From JANNHP01 sp031404455 (GTDB lineage: Bacteria > Planctomycetota > JAJSAM01 > JAJVHW01), in contig JANNHP010000451.1 of NCBI GenBank assembly GCA_031404455.1, positions 1 to 8,953 on the forward strand: 8,953 nucleotides of DNA. Direction: 5' to 3'. Positions 1 to 7,383 of this stretch are shown piece by piece. Positions within the stretch are counted from its first letter, which is position 1, and each line of letters starts with the position of its first letter. The notes beneath the pieces were generated by a model. That model was given only the letters and a program-made list of their open reading frames with translations, was not told the DNA's origin and searched no databases. A program made the position numbers and the translations under genes.

Positions 1-460
1 GAGGACGCAACTGCGAGCGGCGCCGCGCATTGCGCCCGTCGGAGAGGAGGGGTCCGAGGCCGCGACGAGTGTGCGGCGGATCGACTCCTCGTCGGCTCGC
101 GCGTCGCGCGTCGCGCGTCGAGGGCACGCAGACGGGATAGCGTTCGCGGCCGTGAACCGTCTGCGTGATCGCCCGGCCGCCGACCGCGTACTCGACGACA
201 TCGAGGACGTCGCCCGCCTGGACGCCGAAGCGCGCCGCGCGGTCGCGATCGATCTCGACCTCGATGTAGCCCTCGCCCGTCGCCTGGCCCGGGAAGACAT
301 CGACGGCGCCCGGGACGCCGCGCAGCACCTCGGCCACTTCCTCGCCGAGTCGCTGGATGGCAGCGAGGTCCTCGCCGTAGGCTTTCACGCCGACGAGCGT
401 GCGGATGCCCGTCGCGAGCATGTCGATCCGGTTGACGATCGGATGGGAGAAGCGTGATCG
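1..460 (-). pseudogene. Internal fragment of a CusA/CzcA-type heavy-metal RND efflux pump, frameshifted
   Basis: Read on the minus strand from about 460, the frame gives HPIVNRIDMLATGIRTLVGV, then GEEVAEVLRGVPGAVDVF, YIEVEIDRDRAARFGVQAGD, AVGGRAITQTVHGRERYPV. This is the periplasmic porter-domain signature of CusA/CzcA proton-driven metal exporters, from roughly two thirds of the way along the roughly 1040-residue family. The N-terminal 600 or so residues and their membrane segments are absent. A TGA at 463-461 closes this frame upstream, and no start or ribosome site is seen. The frame breaks at 97-120 in a 7-bp tandem repeat and resumes one base over as DEESIRRTLVAASD. A second one-base shift near 24-30 would be needed to read PTGAM...APLAVAS, the expected continuation. 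The 3' side leaves the window. This is a non-functional remnant; assembly error is the main alternative for the shifts. Confidence 0.75.
97..120. repeat. Tandem 7-bp repeat (TCGCGCG)x3 plus TCG inside the cusA-like remnant
   Basis: Three perfect copies of TCGCGCG at 97-103, 104-110 and 111-117 are followed by TCG. The repeat lies exactly where the pump reading frame is lost. Removing one 7-bp unit restores the frame, so the minus strand reads RYPVCVPSTRDARADEES and then IRRTLVAAS, as expected for the family. The direct reading is therefore a slipped-strand expansion from two to three units. Confidence 0.8.
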
Positions 461-1344
461 TCAGGACCCCTCGGGACGCGCACTACCGCGACGACGACCG
501 CGGGGTCGGCGACGTGGACGAGCGGCGATCCGACGAGCACCTGCTGCCCGACCGCCACCTCGCAGTGAAGGACGACGCAGTCGAAGGGGGCGAGGACCGG
601 CACGGACTCCTCGACCTCGTCCGACTCCTCGATGAGGGCGAGCTGCTCGCGGTCGAGGCCCCACTGGAGGAGTTGCTTCCGGAGCGTCTCGGTCTGCTCT
701 CTCAGGCGTGCGATCGCGGCGGTCGCGGAACGCGCCTCGACCTCGTGCAGCTCCCGCGCGGCCTTCACGTACGCCTGGAGCGTGGCGCGCACCTCGGCGC
801 CGACGATCCGAAGGAGCGGCCGCCCGCGGCGGACGAGCGCCCCGTCGAAGCTCCCCTCAATCGAGGCCACGCGCCCGGCGAAGCCCGCGCCGATCCGCTG
901 GAGCCGCGTCTCGTCGTAGCGAAGCGCCCCCGAGCCCTCGACGCGGAGCGAGAGCGGTTGCCAGCGGGTCTCGGAGGTCAGGACGCCCGCCTGCTCGATC
1001 TGGTACGGCGAGAGCGAGAGGCGGCGCGCCCCTCCCCTTGCCGCATCCGCGGAGTGCGCCCGCTCGCTGAGCGGCATCCCGCACGCCGGGCACTTCGACG
1101 GCTCGGCCCGCACGACGTTCGGGTGCATCGGGCAGAAGAACTCGGTTGCGCCCTCGATCGGGATGACGACTCCTCGATCCCTGGAGTGCTCGATCCTGTC
1201 CGCGATCGGGTTGAAGAGGGCTGCGCCGAGGACGATCAGAGCCAAGAGCACGACGAAGCGCAGCCGCAGAAGCAACGCGCGCGCGACGAGGGCGCGGCCG
1301 CTCTCGGCACCGGTCGATGCAGATGGTCCAATTCGCTCGTCCAC
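385..1344 (-). CDS. Truncated CusB-like RND efflux periplasmic adaptor with heavy-metal-binding domain
   Basis: This is the membrane-fusion (adaptor) subunit of a tripartite heavy-metal exporter, which joins an RND pump to an outer-membrane channel and can hand over metal in the periplasm. The start is GTG at 1344, with GGGGAG at 1350-1355 five bases upstream. A membrane anchor lies at residues about 28-46. A heavy-metal-binding domain follows at about 68-92, with the pattern FFCPMHPN...KCPACGMPL. From about 111 to 290 come barrel, lipoyl-like and coiled-coil adaptor segments (SPYQIEQAGV, GRVASIEG, LKA-type helices, VLAPFDCVVLHCEVAVGQQV). After VVVAVVRVP (about residue 291) the similarity stops. 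The last 28 or so residues are an out-of-frame reading of the CusA-like fragment and end at a chance stop. Family members are usually longer by a C-terminal membrane-proximal domain, so this product is probably inactive. The likely cause is a deletion that removed the end of the adaptor and the start of the pump. Confidence 0.8.
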   Translation of the reverse strand: MDERIGPSASTGAESGRALVARALLLRLRFVVLLALIVLGAALFNPIADRIEHSRDRGVVIPIEGATEFFCPMHPNVVRAEPSKCPACGMPLSERAHSADAARGGARRLSLSPYQIEQAGVLTSETRWQPLSLRVEGSGALRYDETRLQRIGAGFAGRVASIEGSFDGALVRRGRPLLRIVGAEVRATLQAYVKAARELHEVEARSATAAIARLREQTETLRKQLLQWGLDREQLALIEESDEVEESVPVLAPFDCVVLHCEVAVGQQVLVGSPLVHVADPAVVVAVVRVPRGPDDHASPIRSSTGSTCSRRASARSSA

Positions 1345-1704
1345 CGCTTCTCCCCGGCGTCCGCGCCGCGCGGCCCTGGAGGGGCTGCGGCTTCGTGCTG
1401 ACGACAGAGGTTACCACCCCGAGACCGCGGCGAGCGACGGCGCGAGCAACCCGATTGCGCGGGCCAGGTGAGTCTTCCGCGGCGCGTGTGACGCACGTTA
1501 CAGACGCGGACCGCACTACGTTGCAACATCAGTGAATAAGGACAAACGGTCTTGCACCGGTATCAAGAACAAGGGTTGCGTACGCATGGATCGACGGCTC
1601 CGGGGTTCATCGTGGGATTGCGGGCAGAGCCGCGCAGTTCGTGAGACCCCGCACTGGCCGATTTGTGTGACGCGCGCCGCCGAGTGTTATGCGAGGAGGG
1701 TTCG
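1345..1704. promoter_or_regulatory. Divergent intergenic region between the efflux locus and the HEAT/Rhs pair
   Basis: About 360 bases separate the adaptor GTG from the ATG of the HEAT-like gene, and no convincing gene lies here. It must hold the promoters of both units, but no strong sigma-70 pair is visible for the plus strand. For the minus strand, TTGCAA (1526-1521) and TGTAAC (1502-1497) are 18 bases apart, a weak 4/6 plus 4/6 match. Other features are a 10-bp palindrome TGCGTACGCA at 1577-1586 and the word GTGTGACGC, which occurs at 1486-1494 and again at 1665-1673. The promoter reading is speculative. Confidence 0.3.
1487..1502. promoter_or_regulatory. CRP/FNR-family-like palindrome TGTGA-N6-TTACA
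   Basis: The 16 bases TGTGACGCACGTTACA form an inverted repeat with 7-base arms and one mismatch. They differ by one base from the CRP consensus TGTGA-N6-TCACA. The site overlaps the weak minus-strand -10 candidate (TGTAAC) of the efflux locus, a position from which a bound regulator would block transcription. Which protein binds, and whether the site is used, cannot be told from the sequence. Confidence 0.3.
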
Positions 1705-2214
1705 ATGAAGAGGGGCCGATGGTCAGTCGTTGGGGGTCTCGTCGTCGCAGTAACTCTCCTCGCCTGGCCCGGAGACTTCGGCCGGCAAGAAGCCTCCGCC
1801 GCGGACGGCAGCGTGGCGGCCCTCGTGCGCCTCGCCCATTCCGACCATCAGATCCGGTCCCTCGACGCCTTAGAGAAGCTCCGGCGTCTCGGAACGCACG
1901 AGGCGGTGGATGCCCTTGGGGGCCTGACCGAGAGCCGGGACAACCGCCTCGCGATCTACGCGCTCTCGTCCCTCGCGCGATCGGGCTCCGCGGGAGCCGA
2001 ACGCAAGATCCAGGCCGTCTACCAGGACGCCGAGCGCTCGGACGCGCTGCGCACGATGGCTCTGGCGCTCTGGTGCCGAAAGCGCGCCAAAGACGGAGCG
2101 AGCTGGGAGGAGATCCGGGGGTTTGTCGAGGCCGGAGCCGGATCGAATACGGAGCTCCTCGACGCGGCGGCGTCGCTTCAGAAGTCCCTCTTCGCGACGA
2201 AGGCGGTGAAGTGA
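1705..2214 (+). CDS. Exported HEAT-repeat-like protein of unknown function
   Basis: This is a 169-residue protein. ATG at 1705 is chosen over in-frame starts further upstream because GAGGAGG at 1693-1699 sits five bases before it, and because a clean signal peptide then begins at residue 1. The signal peptide is MKRGR, a hydrophobic core (VVGGLVVAVTLLAW) and a likely cleavage after ASA near residue 32. The mature part is a run of short amphipathic helix pairs (IRSLDALEKLRRLGTHEAVD, NRLAIYALSSLARSG, SDALRTMALALWCRK, ELLDAAASLQKSL). They resemble HEAT/PBS-lyase repeats, which act as protein-binding scaffolds. No catalytic motif is seen. The stop codon overlaps the start of the Rhs gene (TGATG), so the two are translationally coupled. 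The likely role is a periplasmic partner of the Rhs protein, for example in its folding, export or anchoring. That role is inferred from context only. Confidence 0.8.
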   Translation: MKRGRWSVVGGLVVAVTLLAWPGDFGRQEASAADGSVAALVRLAHSDHQIRSLDALEKLRRLGTHEAVDALGGLTESRDNRLAIYALSSLARSGSAGAERKIQAVYQDAERSDALRTMALALWCRKRAKDGASWEEIRGFVEAGAGSNTELLDAAASLQKSLFATKAVK

Positions 2215-5200
2215 TGTCGAGCACGAAGTCACGGCGCCTCAGCGGGCTCCTGGCCGGGCTCGTCGTCCTGCTCTTCTCCTCGGCGGCGAGGGCCACGGAC
2301 TCGGATGGCGACGGGTTGAGCGATGCGGTCGAGAACGCTCTTGGGCTCAACCCGAACGACTCCGACACGGACAACGACGGCTGGAGCGACGGCCGTGAGG
2401 TGACTGAAGAGGGGACGAACGCCCTCCTCGAGGACATGGACCTCGATACCAAGCTCGACGCCGTCGACAACGACCCCTTCGACCCCGGTAGCGGCGACCT
2501 CGACGGCACGAGCACGCCCGACTTCGCGGGCTACGCGACGAGCCCTGCCTATGCCCCCTCCGGCGAATCGCCGCGCGCGGGCGTGGGCATCCAGCTCGTA
2601 AGCGGTGTTCTCGTCCGCAGCTACCGCGTCGGCGACTCGGCGGGCATCCGCACGACGACGCTGCGCCCGAACGAGTCGGAGTGCTGCGACGACCCGCCGA
2701 TGCCCGGCGACAGCTCGGCCGAGACCGACTTCGCACTGGAACTCATCTTCCGCTCGGACAGCACCTTCAACGGGCGCACCGGACTCGGCGTCTACTCGTT
2801 CCTCGACGCGGCGTACACGACCGACGGGAGCGGGAACTTCTTCGTCTTCCGCGAGGACGGCCTGCAGGTCCAGTTCGTGAAGTCAGGTCCGCTCTTCACC
2901 ACCCCGACGGGCATGCGCGGCACCCTCTCGCTCGTCGGGAGCGTCTACACGTTCACGACGCCCGAGGGGGAGAAGCACGTCTACGAGGACGGCGTGCTTC
3001 AGCAGAGGGAGGACCGCTTCGGGAACGTCACGGAGCTCGTCCGCACGAGCGGTGACGTGACGTCGGTCGTCGATGCGCGGGGACGCACCCACACGTTCGA
3101 GTACTACACAGGGACGGGCCGCTTGAAGCGCATGGGGACGGCGGACGGCGCCGACTGGTACTTCCGCTACAACACCGAGGATGAGCTGATGCGGATCGAG
3201 GGGCCCTCGGCGGATTCCCCCTCGGGCGGTGTGTGGCTCGGCTTCCTCTACGTGAACGGCAGCACGTCCTCCGCCCTCCACGGCAATCTCTCCGTGGAGG
3301 TCGACGGACGCGGCAATCCGGCCGTCCGCACGGTCTACGACGAGAACGACCGCGCCGTCCGCCAGGATCTCGGCGGCTGGAGCCGCAACCTTGTCATCGA
3401 CTACACGAACTTCTCGAGCGAGTCGGTGACCGTCACCGACCCAGCCGGCAACGAGAAGGTCTGGACTTGGGACGCGACGAAGCTGACGAAGCTCTCGCTC
3501 GTCGAGAAGACGAACCGCTCGGTGCGAACTGGCGAGGGTGACTACACAACGACGTGGACGCACAACTCCCAGGGCTACCCACTGACCGTGACCTACCCGC
3601 GGGGCAATGGCGTCAAGTACACGAGGAACGTCGTGCAGCTCCCGACCGAGCGGCGGCGCAAGGAGCTCATGGCGGCGGGCGATGGCTCGGGCGACATCGT
3701 CACGACGTGGGCGTACGACAGCGCGAAGTACTACGGGATCACGTCGTTCACGGATCCGCGCGGCAACCAGACTGTCTACACCTTGAACTCCGACGGCCAG
3801 CCGACAGCAGTAGCCCTCCCGGACGTGACGCACTTCAGCCCCGACCAGTCGATCGATCTCGCCTTCACCTACAACTCCGACGGGACGATCGCGACGGCGA
3901 CGGACGGCGAGGGCTACGTCACGAGCCTCACCTACTTCACGAGCGGCGCGAAGAATGCGCTCCTCTGGAAGTCGACCAAGGACTCGGGCTCGGGGCATCT
4001 CAACCTCGTGACGGAGCTCAACTACACCGACTGGGGCAACGTCAGCTCGGTCAAGGACCCGCGAGGCAACACGACGAGCTTCACCGTCCAGCGCTACGGC
4101 AACGTCACGTCCATCCAGTCGCCCATGCTCCTCGGCTACGAGACGAAGTTCGAGTACGACGGGAATCTCAACGTCACGAAGGTCAGGAAGAAGAACGTCG
4201 ACTGGGACGGGACGTGGCTTTCGACGCCCGAGTGGTGGGACACGACGATCTTCTACACGATGGCGAACAAGCTCCAGAGCACGGAGGAGGCCTACACGAG
4301 CTCGAGTACGCGCGTCACGGCCTTCACCTACGACGGGAACGACAACCTGATCGTCCGCGTCCGCAGTGATGTGCGCGTCGAGTGGAGCTACGACGAGCGC
4401 GACCTCCTCTACCAGCGCGTGCGCGACCCGGGGACGGGGACGGAGATCGCGGCCACCGAGACCTTCGACTACGACGGGAACAAGAACCTCACCACCTACA
4501 CGAACCCTCGTTCCAAGGCGACGAGCTCGACCTACGACCTCTTCGACCGCCGCACGAAGATCACGAACGCGCTCACGCACTACGAGGAGCGCGTCTTCGA
4601 CAAGTCGGACAATCTCACCGAGCAGAAGTGGTACGAGGAGGCGGGCTCGACCGACGTGCTCAAGGCGCACCACAAGAACACCTTCGACGAGGTCAACCGC
4701 CGCTGGAAGGAGGAGGATCTCCTTCAGGGAACGACCGACACCTGGCCCACGCGGACCTTCACGCATGACAAGCGCGGCCTCATGACGGCGCACAACGACC
4801 GCCGCGGCTACGACACGTTCCACGAGTTCGATGGGGCGGGGCGTCTTGTCGAGGAGACCGACGCCGAGGACAACGTCCGGACCTTCACGCTCGACGCGAA
4901 CGGCAACGTGACGTCGGTGTCGGAGACCGAGAAGCTCCACGGCACCTCGACGACCGAGACCTTCGTGACGGATCTTGAGTACGACATCCTGAACCGCCTG
5001 AAGAAGAAGACGGTCGTCGACCGCACGAACTCCAGCAACACGCTGGTCACCGAGTACAAGCTCGACGCTCTCAGCTTCCTCCGGAAAGTCATCGACCCCC
5101 GCGGGAACTCGACCCTCTACGCGAGGGACGGCCTCGGCCGGCGGACCGAGGAGAGCATCGACCTCGGGAGCAGCGCCGCGATCGTGACCCAGTGGACCTA

Positions 5201-7076
5201 CGACGTGCACGACAACGTGACGCGCCTTCACGACGACAACGGGAACGACACGGACTACACGTTCGACCTCTTGAACCGGCTCACCCTCAAGACCTACGAG
5301 AGCACGAAGACCGTCGAGTACACGCTGGACGACAACGGCAACGTGGCCGAGATCGTGGACGAGAACGGCACCGTGACCGCGCAGGGCTTCGACGACCTCG
5401 ACCGGCTGATCGGCCGGGACCTAACCCTGGCGTCGGGCGTCGGCGGCGACACGGACGAGGAGTTCGCGTACGATGCGCTGAACCGCCTCACCGAGGCGAA
5501 GGATAACGACTCGATCGTGCAGTTCACCTACGACAGCCTCTCGCGCGTGACGACCGAGCTTCAGGGGAGTAACCCCTTGGGCTCGACCGGGAAGACCGTC
5601 ACGAACACCTGGGATGCCGAGTCGAATCTCACGCACATCGACTACCCCTCCGGCTTCGACGTCGAGCGGACGTACGGCGAGAACTCGATGCTCATGGAAC
5701 TCGAGGACGGAAGCGCCGCCTCGATCGCGACCTTCGACCACTGGGGTCCTCACCATCGCCTGAAGCAGATCACGTTCGGGAATACGACGACGGCGAACTA
5801 CGCCTACGACGGGTTCCGCAGGCCGACCGAGATCCTCCACAAGACCTCAGGGTCGACTGAGTTCGCGGGCTTTGACTACGGCTACGACGCGAACGGGAAC
5901 CCGGAGTTCGAGGCGAGAAGCCACGAAACCGGTCATGGCGTCGTCTACACGTACGACAAGGCAAACCGCCTCACGCGAGCGCTTGTCGACGTCGTGGACC
6001 CGGCCGCCGAGGTCGCGACCCCCGGGAGCCAGACCTACGACGACAAGCTCGACTACAACATGAACGACCTCCACAGTCTGACGAGCTACGTGGTCACGCC
6101 GTACGGCGGCTCGGCCGCAACGACTTCTTACACGGCGAACGCCATGAACCAGTACACGGCGGTGGGGAGCGCCACCCCGACGTACGACGACAGCGGGAAC
6201 CTGAAGGACGACGACACGCTCACGTACAAGTTCGACGGGCACAACCGCCTGATCGAGGTGCGCCTCAAGAGCGACAGCTCGCTCCTCATGAGCGCCAAGT
6301 TCGACGCCGTCGGGCGGGGCCGGCGCTTCGAGAAGACGAACAGCCTGGCCAGCGTCACGACGCGGACGATCTTCCGCGGCGAGGACTCGATCGAGGACTA
6401 CGAGGGAGGGAGCTTGGCACGGCTCTTCGTCTTCGACGACGGGATCGACCGGCCCGTCATGATGGAGGCGCCGGACGTCGCCGATGTCGACGACGACTCG
6501 AACACGTCCGAGCTGAAGCGGTTCTACTACCACACGCAGCTCATCGGCTCGGTCACGCACATCACCGACCCGAGCCAGGTGGTGGTCGAGCGCTACCTCT
6601 ACGACCCCTACGGCGACACGACGATCAAGGACCAGGGATCGAGCACGGTCTCGGCGTCGGCGATCGGGAACCCCTGGGGGTTCACGGCGAGGCAGTACGA
6701 CAGCGAGGTCGGGCTCTACCACTACCGGGCGCGCGCGTACTCGCCGGAGCTGAGGCGGTTTATTCAGCGCGATCCGCTTGAGTACGTCGATGGGCCGAAT
6801 GCGTACGCCTACGTGCAGAACATGCCGACCGCCGCCGTCGATCCGCTCGGCCTCTTTACCTGTCATTGCAAGAAGTGCATGTGCGGCAACCCCGACGCCA
6901 CGCTCGCGGACGCTCAGCAGGTCCACAACGACGCGATTGACCATCTAGGGGACGGTACCTACGACGACAGAAAGGCCTGCGAAACGGCCACTCGCAAGGC
7001 TCAGAATCACGACAACATCAGGAATATGGAGATCGTGCACTGGTGGGCGTTCCTCGCGGGTCTTCTGGGGGTCTGA
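2214..7076 (+). CDS. Secreted Rhs/YD-repeat protein with N-terminal TSP3-type calcium-binding segment
   Basis: This 1620-residue protein starts at ATG 2214, overlapping the previous stop by one base. The signal peptide spans residues 1-27 (MSSTKSRRLSGLLAGLVV..., cleavage after ARA). Residues 28-98 are Asp/Gly-rich thrombospondin type-3-like calcium motifs (DSDGDGLSD, DSDTDNDGWSDG, DMDLDTKLD). After a linker, YD repeats run from about 257, with many units such as FEYDGNLNVTKV, FTYDGNDNLIVRV and FDYDGNKNLTTY. The Rhs-associated core lies at about 1455-1548 (YLYDPYGDTT, ARQYDSEVGLYHYRARAYS, RFIQRDPLEYVDG, YAYVQN, DPLGLF). In characterised Rhs/TcC proteins the repeats form a hollow shell and an Asp-protease core cleaves off the C-terminal tail. 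Here the first DPxG motif reads DPLE, though the Arg-Asp pair and the final DPLGL are kept. A 72-residue variable tail follows. The signal peptide points to Sec export rather than loading on a type VI system. The function of the whole (toxin delivery, adhesion or surface layer) is not determined by the sequence. Confidence 0.92.
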   Translation: MSSTKSRRLSGLLAGLVVLLFSSAARATDSDGDGLSDAVENALGLNPNDSDTDNDGWSDGREVTEEGTNALLEDMDLDTKLDAVDNDPFDPGSGDLDGTSTPDFAGYATSPAYAPSGESPRAGVGIQLVSGVLVRSYRVGDSAGIRTTTLRPNESECCDDPPMPGDSSAETDFALELIFRSDSTFNGRTGLGVYSFLDAAYTTDGSGNFFVFREDGLQVQFVKSGPLFTTPTGMRGTLSLVGSVYTFTTPEGEKHVYEDGVLQQREDRFGNVTELVRTSGDVTSVVDARGRTHTFEYYTGTGRLKRMGTADGADWYFRYNTEDELMRIEGPSADSPSGGVWLGFLYVNGSTSSALHGNLSVEVDGRGNPAVRTVYDENDRAVRQDLGGWSRNLVIDYTNFSSESVTVTDPAGNEKVWTWDATKLTKLSLVEKTNRSVRTGEGDYTTTWTHNSQGYPLTVTYPRGNGVKYTRNVVQLPTERRRKELMAAGDGSGDIVTTWAYDSAKYYGITSFTDPRGNQTVYTLNSDGQPTAVALPDVTHFSPDQSIDLAFTYNSDGTIATATDGEGYVTSLTYFTSGAKNALLWKSTKDSGSGHLNLVTELNYTDWGNVSSVKDPRGNTTSFTVQRYGNVTSIQSPMLLGYETKFEYDGNLNVTKVRKKNVDWDGTWLSTPEWWDTTIFYTMANKLQSTEEAYTSSSTRVTAFTYDGNDNLIVRVRSDVRVEWSYDERDLLYQRVRDPGTGTEIAATETFDYDGNKNLTTYTNPRSKATSSTYDLFDRRTKITNALTHYEERVFDKSDNLTEQKWYEEAGSTDVLKAHHKNTFDEVNRRWKEEDLLQGTTDTWPTRTFTHDKRGLMTAHNDRRGYDTFHEFDGAGRLVEETDAEDNVRTFTLDANGNVTSVSETEKLHGTSTTETFVTDLEYDILNRLKKKTVVDRTNSSNTLVTEYKLDALSFLRKVIDPRGNSTLYARDGLGRRTEESIDLGSSAAIVTQWTYDVHDNVTRLHDDNGNDTDYTFDLLNRLTLKTYESTKTVEYTLDDNGNVAEIVDENGTVTAQGFDDLDRLIGRDLTLASGVGGDTDEEFAYDALNRLTEAKDNDSIVQFTYDSLSRVTTELQGSNPLGSTGKTVTNTWDAESNLTHIDYPSGFDVERTYGENSMLMELEDGSAASIATFDHWGPHHRLKQITFGNTTTANYAYDGFRRPTEILHKTSGSTEFAGFDYGYDANGNPEFEARSHETGHGVVYTYDKANRLTRALVDVVDPAAEVATPGSQTYDDKLDYNMNDLHSLTSYVVTPYGGSAATTSYTANAMNQYTAVGSATPTYDDSGNLKDDDTLTYKFDGHNRLIEVRLKSDSSLLMSAKFDAVGRGRRFEKTNSLASVTTRTIFRGEDSIEDYEGGSLARLFVFDDGIDRPVMMEAPDVADVDDDSNTSELKRFYYHTQLIGSVTHITDPSQVVVERYLYDPYGDTTIKDQGSSTVSASAIGNPWGFTARQYDSEVGLYHYRARAYSPELRRFIQRDPLEYVDGPNAYAYVQNMPTAAVDPLGLFTCHCKKCMCGNPDATLADAQQVHNDAIDHLGDGTYDDRKACETATRKAQNHDNIRNMEIVHWWAFLAGLLGV
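2295..2507 (+). other. TSP3-like calcium-binding segment at the mature N-terminus of the Rhs protein
   Basis: Just after the signal cleavage site come tandem acidic loops (DSDGDGLSD, NPNDSDTDNDGWSDG, DMDLDTKLDAVDNDPFDP). Their D-x-D-x-D-G spacing is that of bacterial thrombospondin type-3 repeats. Such segments usually bind calcium and stiffen secreted or cell-surface proteins, which supports an extracellular location. Confidence 0.75.
2982..6857 (+). repeat. YD-repeat array and Rhs core within the Rhs protein
   Basis: About 1290 residues made mostly of diverged units of roughly 20 residues, of the form x-Y-D-x-x-x-N/D-L/R followed by a short strand (for example STYDLFDRRTKITN, FDDLDRLIGRDL, FAYDALNRLTEAKDN, FKFDGHNRL-type units). 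They end in the Rhs-associated core. The repeats are divergent at DNA level, so this is an old protein repeat and not a recent expansion. Confidence 0.85.
6858..7073 (+). other. Variable C-terminal tail of the Rhs protein with Cys cluster and hydrophobic end
   Basis: After DPLGLF (residue 1548) the last 72 residues hold a C-x-C-x2-C-x-C cluster (CHCKKCMC, Cys 1550, 1552, 1555, 1557), a further Cys near 1589 and several His and Asp residues. They end in the hydrophobic HWWAFLAGLLGV. In polymorphic Rhs systems this is where the effector domain lies. I recognise no nuclease, deaminase or other toxin family. The tail is short for a toxin domain and may be cut off by a frameshift (see findings). 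Confidence 0.5.
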
Positions 7077-7383
7077 GGCCGGAGTTGGACGTGCCGCGGT
7101 GGCGCTCGGTGGGTTTGCCGCAGTCCTCGTCGCGGCGCGGCTGCGACTGTGTGCCATCGCGTCGCATCAGCCGCGGGATCTCGAAGCAGCGGTCGCGGCG
7201 CTCATCAATGCGGTCAGCGCGTCGCCATGCGTACCGCCGTCGGGTCCGGTATCGAGCGGGACAGCGCCCGCGCGATCGCCGTCGGGACGTAGAGATCTCG
7301 AGCCCCTCGACGTCTCGTCCGTCGTGGGCATCCGCGATTAGGCTTCGTCGTGCGATGCGCGGCCGACGCCGAAGGAGAACATC
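7077..7383. other. Gap between the Rhs gene and the next gene, with one doubtful small ORF
   Basis: About 300 bases with no recognised gene, promoter or terminator. No hairpin with a T-run follows the Rhs stop. The only plausible coding content is the small plus-strand frame described at 7099-7341. Its third codon positions are GC-rich, like those of the neighbouring genes. Confidence 0.4.
7099..7341 (+). CDS. Doubtful small hydrophobic ORF, possibly the shifted end of the Rhs tail
   Basis: This GTG-initiated frame of 80 codons begins VALGGFAAVLVAARLRLC, a membrane-segment-like stretch, and continues with a helix (DLEAAVAALINAV) and a Pro/Ser-rich end. Codon third positions are mostly G or C, as expected for a real gene here. 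No proper Shine-Dalgarno precedes the GTG; GGAG at 7081-7084 is too far away. The frame is open well upstream, into the end of the Rhs gene. If one G of the GGGGG run at 7067-7071 is dropped, the Rhs tail reads straight into it as WWAFLAGLLGSEAGVGRAAV and on. It may be a separate small gene, the lost end of the Rhs tail, or noise. Confidence 0.3.
   Translation: MALGGFAAVLVAARLRLCAIASHQPRDLEAAVAALINAVSASPCVPPSGPVSSGTAPARSPSGRRDLEPLDVSSVVGIRD

Noticed and set aside
71..457. 128-codon plus-strand frame opposite the pump fragment
   Set aside because: The minus strand reads as a clear CusA/CzcA porter segment; the plus frame is its complement shadow.
454..1401. 315-codon plus-strand frame opposite the adaptor gene
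   Set aside because: The minus strand has the heavy-metal-binding motif, membrane anchor, start signal and family pattern; the plus frame has none and is Arg/Asp-rich noise.
1486..1673. Direct repeat GTGTGACGC at 1486-1494 and 1665-1673 as insertion-element ends
   Set aside because: Only nine bases, GC-rich, and no transposase or longer terminal repeat between them.
2883..5231. Very long open frame on the minus strand (782 codons) antisense to the Rhs gene
   Set aside because: It is a shadow of the GC-rich codon pattern of the Rhs gene: Val/Arg/Leu-rich composition, no ribosome site and no recognisable domain. The plus-strand frame has clear YD repeats.
5847..6944. 365-codon minus-strand frame antisense to the Rhs core
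   Set aside because: Same codon-shadow effect; low-complexity Arg/Val composition opposite a well-supported domain.
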